From Clostridiaceae bacterium UBA5444 (GTDB lineage Bacteria; Bacillota; Clostridia; Clostridiales; Oxobacteraceae), in NCBI GenBank assembly GCA_002426575.1, contig DIRE01000077.1, forward strand, positions 1 to 17,950: a DNA stretch of 17,950 nucleotides, read 5' to 3'. Numbering within the stretch: the first letter of the stretch is position 1; every line of letters starts with the position of its first letter. The position numbers and the translations under genes are program-made. The notes beneath the pieces are model-generated. The model saw nothing but the letters and a program-made list of their open reading frames with translations, made no database searches and was not told the origin of the DNA. Shown in pieces: positions 14,101 through 17,950 of the stretch.

Positions 14101-14137
14101 CATGTTCTTTATATAAATTCTCAATATTTTTGTTTTT

Positions 14138-14167
14138 TTGAATTAAATAATATAATATATATATAAA
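14138..14167 (+). promoter_or_regulatory. Candidate promoter of the two-component genes
   Basis: TTGAAT (14138-14143) is followed by several overlapping -10 candidates at 16-18 bp (TATATA at 14160, TATAAA at 14162). The tract is extremely AT-rich, so chance matches are likely. Confidence 0.35.
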
Positions 14168-14192
14168 GTATATAAAATTTGGAGGTGCTTAC

Positions 14193-14870
14193 ATGGATGC
14201 GAATAAACTTCTTTTAGTGGACGATGATAAAAATATATCTGAACTTATAAGGATGTATTTAGAAAAAGAAGGATATACTTGTCTTCAGGCTTTTAATGGA
14301 AGAGAAGCTGTAGATATGATGGATACAAATATTGACCTTGTCATACTTGATATAATGCTGCCACTTATGAATGGGTGGGATGTACTAAAGGAGATTAGAA
14401 AGAAATATGATACCCCAGTTATAATGCTTTCAGCTAAAGGAGAAACATTTGATAAGGTTTTAGGACTTGAACTTGGAGCTGATGATTATATAGTTAAACC
14501 CTTTGAACCAAAGGAGCTTGTAGCAAGGGTTAAGGCTGTACTTAGAAGGTACAAAACGGTTGAGGTATCTAAAAAGATAAGCTATGACAAATTAGTAATA
14601 GATATGGATAAGTTTGTAGCAACACTTGATGGAAAAACTGTTGAGATGCCGCCTAAAGAACTTGAATTATTGTATTTTCTTGCATCGAACCCAAATAAGG
14701 TGTTTACAAGGGAACAACTTTTAAACGAGATATGGAGTTATGACTTTGTAGGGGATTCGAGAACTGTAGATGTTCATGTAAAGAGACTTAGGGAAAAGAT
14801 AGAAATGCCTTCGGTGAACTGGAGTCTTAAAACTGTGTGGGGCGTGGGGTACAAATTTGAGGTGAAATAA
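14193..14870 (+). CDS. OmpR/PhoB-family response regulator, CssR-like by context
   Basis: The 225-aa protein has a receiver domain (1-120) with acidic residues D10-D12, phosphoacceptor D53 (LVILDIMLP), S80 and K102. A C-terminal winged-helix DNA-binding domain (about 130-225) includes PPKELELLYFLASNPNKVF and RTVDVHVKRLREKI. GGAGGTG precedes the ATG at good spacing. It overlaps the kinase gene by one base, so they are translated together. The following htrA gene makes it resemble CssR, the secretion-stress regulator that controls htrA/htrB in Bacillus. That assignment rests on order, not on residues. Confidence 0.93.
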   Translation: MDANKLLLVDDDKNISELIRMYLEKEGYTCLQAFNGREAVDMMDTNIDLVILDIMLPLMNGWDVLKEIRKKYDTPVIMLSAKGETFDKVLGLELGADDYIVKPFEPKELVARVKAVLRRYKTVEVSKKISYDKLVIDMDKFVATLDGKTVEMPPKELELLYFLASNPNKVFTREQLLNEIWSYDFVGDSRTVDVHVKRLREKIEMPSVNWSLKTVWGVGYKFEVK

Positions 14871-16303
14871 TGAAAAAGAGGCATAGTTCATTAAAAAATA
14901 GTCTTTATTCAAAGCTTGTTGTCACATATTTTATTGTTATACTTATAAGCTTTGTATTTCTTGCAGTATTTCTTTCTGTATGGTTTGAAAGATATTACTA
15001 TGCTGAAAGAAAAGAAAAACTAATATCACAGCAGCCTATATTTAACAACATGATGGAAGGATATAAATATGGAACTATAACCCCTAAGACAATGGATAGC
15101 CAGCTTGAGTTTCTAGACAGCTATCTAAATACAAGGATATGGATAGTTGATAGATATATGTTTGTAATAGCAAGCTCTAGCAAAGAGGATAAGGAACTTT
15201 TCATGATTACTACAGATGAGATGTACGATGTGCTTAAAGGAAATATTGTATCAAAAGAAGGGGCTTTTAAGGACAAGTTTAAAACCCCAATGCTCACTGT
15301 TGCATACCCCATTATTATTAACAATCAAGTAGCGGGAGCCGTGATTATGAACTCTCCCGTTTATGAAATAAAAAATACCTTAAATAATATATATAGATTT
15401 ATTTGGGTTTCTGCGGTTCTTGCAATAGTAGCATCCACGGTTATAATATATTTTCTTTCCCAAAGGATAATTATAAAGCCTTTATATGAGATAAACGAGA
15501 CTGCAAGATTAATATCAAGCGGGGAGTTTGAAAGAAGGGTATCCATTGCATCTAAAGATGAAATAGGAGATCTTGCAAATTCATTTAATACCATGGCTGA
15601 TTCTCTTCAGAAGCTTGAAGATTTGAGAAGAGAATTTATTGCTAATGTATCCCATGAACTTAGATCACCAATTACATCTATAAAAGGGTATATACAAGGT
15701 ATAATTGATGGAACAATACCCGAGGAGAAACATGAATATTGCCTAAATATTGCCCTTGATGAATCAAGAAGGCTAACAAGGCTTATAAACGATCTGCTTG
15801 ATTTGTCTAAACTAGAATCAGGGGAATTCTCCTTAAGCATGGGGCAATTTGATATAAATGAGCTTATTAGGATAAGCATAATAAGATTTGAAAATGAGAT
15901 TGAGAAAAAGAAGATAAATGTTGACGTAATGCTAGCAGGGGATAGCCTATATGTTTTAGGAGATAGGGATAGAATAGGACAAGTACTATCTAATTTAATA
16001 GATAATGCAATTAAATTCACTGGAGAAAATGGCAAAATAGGGCTTAAAACTACCATTGACGATAAAAATGTAATCGTTGGCATAAGCGATACGGGAATAG
16101 GAATAAAAGAAGAAGAGCTAAAGCTTATATGGGATAGATTCCATATGGTGGATAAGTCAAGAACTGCAAAGAAGGGAACAGGCCTTGGCCTTTCAATTGC
16201 AAGGCAGATTATAAACCAGCATGGAGAGAAAATATGGGTTGAATCAAAGGAGGGAGAGGGAACAACTTTTTATTTCACTATAAAGCTTGGTGAAAATATA
16301 TAG
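14870..16303 (+). CDS. Membrane sensor histidine kinase, CssS-like by context
   Basis: This 477-aa kinase has membrane segment 1 (about 17-39), an extracellular sensor of about 135 residues and segment 2 (about 177-197). A HAMP domain (about 198-250) and HisKA follow, with phosphoacceptor H262 in ANVSHELRSPI. The HATPase has an N box (GQVLSNLIDNAIKFT), G1 (SDTGIGI) and G2 (GTGLGLSIARQ). It phosphorylates the preceding regulator. The extracellular domain could sense misfolded secreted proteins, as proposed for CssS, but the ligand cannot be read from the sequence. Confidence 0.93.
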   Translation: MKKRHSSLKNSLYSKLVVTYFIVILISFVFLAVFLSVWFERYYYAERKEKLISQQPIFNNMMEGYKYGTITPKTMDSQLEFLDSYLNTRIWIVDRYMFVIASSSKEDKELFMITTDEMYDVLKGNIVSKEGAFKDKFKTPMLTVAYPIIINNQVAGAVIMNSPVYEIKNTLNNIYRFIWVSAVLAIVASTVIIYFLSQRIIIKPLYEINETARLISSGEFERRVSIASKDEIGDLANSFNTMADSLQKLEDLRREFIANVSHELRSPITSIKGYIQGIIDGTIPEEKHEYCLNIALDESRRLTRLINDLLDLSKLESGEFSLSMGQFDINELIRISIIRFENEIEKKKINVDVMLAGDSLYVLGDRDRIGQVLSNLIDNAIKFTGENGKIGLKTTIDDKNVIVGISDTGIGIKEEELKLIWDRFHMVDKSRTAKKGTGLGLSIARQIINQHGEKIWVESKEGEGTTFYFTIKLGENI

Positions 16304-16315
16304 TTTTTTTACAGT

Positions 16316-16345
16316 TTGTTCATATTAAATTCAAAAAACTAAAAT
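16316..16345 (+). promoter_or_regulatory. Candidate promoter of htrA
   Basis: TTGTTC (16316-16321) and TAAAAT (16340-16345) are separated by 18 bp; an overlapping TATAAT starts at 16345. htrA may also be read from the kinase gene, since no terminator hairpin was seen between them. Confidence 0.3.
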
Positions 16346-16441
16346 ATAATAAAATCATAAAGTACAGGAATACAAAAATATAATATGGTTAGACATCATT
16401 AAATAACTAGATTTAAACATATCATACAAGGAGAGGTTAGT

Positions 16442-17902
16442 ATGGATTATGATGATTCAAATGATACTAATAAAAGTATAAAAAATGATGAGACTTTAGA
16501 AAATTTTAGTGAGGATAAGAATATAGATTATGATCAAGAAGCTGACAAGCTAGGTAGTGAAGGTAGCGTAGATGGCGAAAATGCTGAAAACAATGACTCA
16601 GGCAAAGATGATTCAGAATATGCATATAAAGACCATGAAGAAATAAATCAAGATGAAGCAAATCAGGAAGAAGATCAGGGAGAAGCAAATCAAGATGAAT
16701 CTTATAAAGATAAAGATCAGGAAGAAGCAAGTGAAGATGAATCTTATAAGGATGAGGAAAACGACCCAAATAAAGGTACAGGCTATATAAAGATACACAA
16801 TGTACCAGTTAAAAAGAAAAGATTCAAAAAGATGGCGCCTTTTATAGCTGCAATGCTTATATCAGCACTTTTAGGAGGCGTTGCAGGAGGGGCAATTGTA
16901 AGCAGTCAAATAAATAAAACCGCTTATTCAAGCCCAATTACATCATCCACAAATCAGTCAAAAACTGTAAGCTATTCTTCGTCAAGCCTAATTTCAAAGA
17001 TTGCAGAAGAAGCAGGACCTGCAATAGTTGGAGTTGATACAAAAGCCATAACTCAAGATATATTTGGAGATAGGGAAGTTGAAGGCTCGGGGTCAGGCAT
17101 AATATTTGACAGCAAGGGATATATAGTAACTAATGAACATGTAATAGGAAACAGCAAAGATATATTTGTAACACTTCCAGGACGTAAACCTGTAAAGGCT
17201 CAAGTAGTAGGAGCAGACAAAAGAACTGATATTGCAGTTATTAAGATAAATGAGAGTAACCTGCCTGTTGCAGTATTTGGAGACTCATCTAAGGTTAAGG
17301 TTGGAGACCTAGCAATAGCTATAGGAAACCCTATGGGAGAAGAATACGCAGGTTCCGTTACATCAGGTATAATAAGTGCTTTAAATAGGAATATGGTTGT
17401 AGACGGAAAAAGGTATAAGTTAATACAGACGGATGCAGCAATAAATCCTGGAAACAGTGGTGGAGCTCTACTTAATGAGCGTGGAGAGGTAGTAGGTATA
17501 AACACCATAAAGATATCAAGTAGTAAGGTAGAAGGAATGGGTTTTGCAATACCAATAAATGAGGTAAAGCCAATTGTTGAGCAACTCATGAAGAATGGAT
17601 ATGTAAGCAGGCCTTACCTTGGAATCTACTTCTTTGATGTTACAGACAGCATGATAAAAGATTATAAACTAGTGCCTGGAGTAGTAATAGATAAGGTTGA
17701 CAGCGGCAGCGCTGCAGAATCTGCAGGGCTTAAACCAAGGGATATTATAACAGAGGTAGATGGAAACAAGATTAAAAGCTCTGATGAACTATATGATTGT
17801 ATTCAAAGTCATAAAGTGGGAGATTCAATTAAAGTAAAGGTTTGGAGAGATGGATCCACACTTACCATCCCAGTAACCCTTGGAGATTCAAAAGGATTAT
17901 AA
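16442..17902 (+). CDS. htrA: Membrane-anchored HtrA/DegP-like serine protease with PDZ domain
   Basis: This 486-aa protein degrades misfolded exported proteins outside the membrane. A long acidic cytoplasmic tail (1-118) and a basic patch (VKKKRFKK, 123-130) lead into one membrane anchor (about 131-153) and a Ser/Thr-rich linker. The trypsin-like domain follows with triad H233 (TNEHVIG), D263 (RTDIAVI) and S339 (NPGNSGGALL). A PDZ domain (about 390-480) includes LKPRDIITEVDG. AAGGAGAGG precedes the ATG. The acidic tail includes 14-residue near-repeats (DQGEANQDESYKDK / DQEEASEDESYKDE). It sits just downstream of a two-component pair, as in the Bacillus cssRS-htrB cluster. Confidence 0.95.
   Translation: MDYDDSNDTNKSIKNDETLENFSEDKNIDYDQEADKLGSEGSVDGENAENNDSGKDDSEYAYKDHEEINQDEANQEEDQGEANQDESYKDKDQEEASEDESYKDEENDPNKGTGYIKIHNVPVKKKRFKKMAPFIAAMLISALLGGVAGGAIVSSQINKTAYSSPITSSTNQSKTVSYSSSSLISKIAEEAGPAIVGVDTKAITQDIFGDREVEGSGSGIIFDSKGYIVTNEHVIGNSKDIFVTLPGRKPVKAQVVGADKRTDIAVIKINESNLPVAVFGDSSKVKVGDLAIAIGNPMGEEYAGSVTSGIISALNRNMVVDGKRYKLIQTDAAINPGNSGGALLNERGEVVGINTIKISSSKVEGMGFAIPINEVKPIVEQLMKNGYVSRPYLGIYFFDVTDSMIKDYKLVPGVVIDKVDSGSAAESAGLKPRDIITEVDGNKIKSSDELYDCIQSHKVGDSIKVKVWRDGSTLTIPVTLGDSKGL
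16673..16753 (+). repeat. 42-bp tandem repeat inside the acidic tail of htrA
   Basis: Two 39-nt copies at 16673-16711 and 16715-16753 differ at only a few positions. They encode 14-residue units rich in Asp, Glu and Lys. A degenerate related unit (EINQDEANQE) precedes them. Such in-frame repeats can change number by slippage. Confidence 0.75.
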
Positions 17903-17910
17903 GATACTGC

Positions 17911-17950
17911 TGGTTTTAAAACCGGATATGTTGATTTGATTGACTTCCGC
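17911..17950. repeat. Dispersed palindromic element, family B (start of a copy, runs off window)
   Basis: GGTTTTAAAACCGG, then ATATGTTGATT, then GATTGACTTCC reproduces the start of the element at 3838-3870 in the same order. The remainder lies beyond the right edge. It begins within a few bases of the htrA stop, so it may serve as the gene's 3' end. Confidence 0.65.

Overview
The window looks like chromosomal DNA of a low-GC, spore-forming Firmicute, most likely Clostridium in the broad sense. It is very AT-rich, has strong Shine-Dalgarno sites with several TTG/GTG starts, and carries the conserved purR-spoVG-glmU-prs block. It also has a sigma-H-like promoter before spoVG, a NiaR-type NAD regulator and a dlt operon.

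Layout. (1) 1-~1531 is the right-hand part of an IStron, a group I intron fused to an IS200/IS605-type TnpB element. The intron core (Q, R, S elements, P7, P9 hairpins) sits at the left edge and its 5' part lies outside the window. The tnpB gene appears to have lost its RuvC-I/RuvC-II section by an in-frame deletion. A 22-bp perfect inverted repeat flanks the gene. Next come a small membrane-protein ORF with an ambiguous start, two strong hairpins, and tRNA-Pro(CGG). (2) 2065-5498 is on the minus strand: murC, niaR and an EIIC-type membrane protein whose own promoter overlaps a nested dyad. Palindromic dispersed repeats fill the murC-niaR gap. (3) 5771-9661 is on the plus strand: purR, spoVG, glmU and prs. 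(4) 9842-14070 is the dlt operon for D-alanylation of teichoic acids, dltA-dltB-dltC-dltD. It is followed by a 45-codon gene overlapping the end of dltD whose product ends YIYNQF and resembles DltX. (5) 14193-17902 holds a response regulator, a sensor kinase and a membrane-anchored HtrA protease. This order resembles the CssRS-HtrB secretion-stress cluster of Bacillus.

Together, murC and glmU supply peptidoglycan precursors, and prs/purR link PRPP and purine control. The dlt genes and the two-component/HtrA set act on the envelope. The most unusual parts are the IStron with a probably nuclease-dead TnpB, the hidden dltX-like gene, and the palindromic repeat families, one of which has also entered a peripheral loop of the intron.
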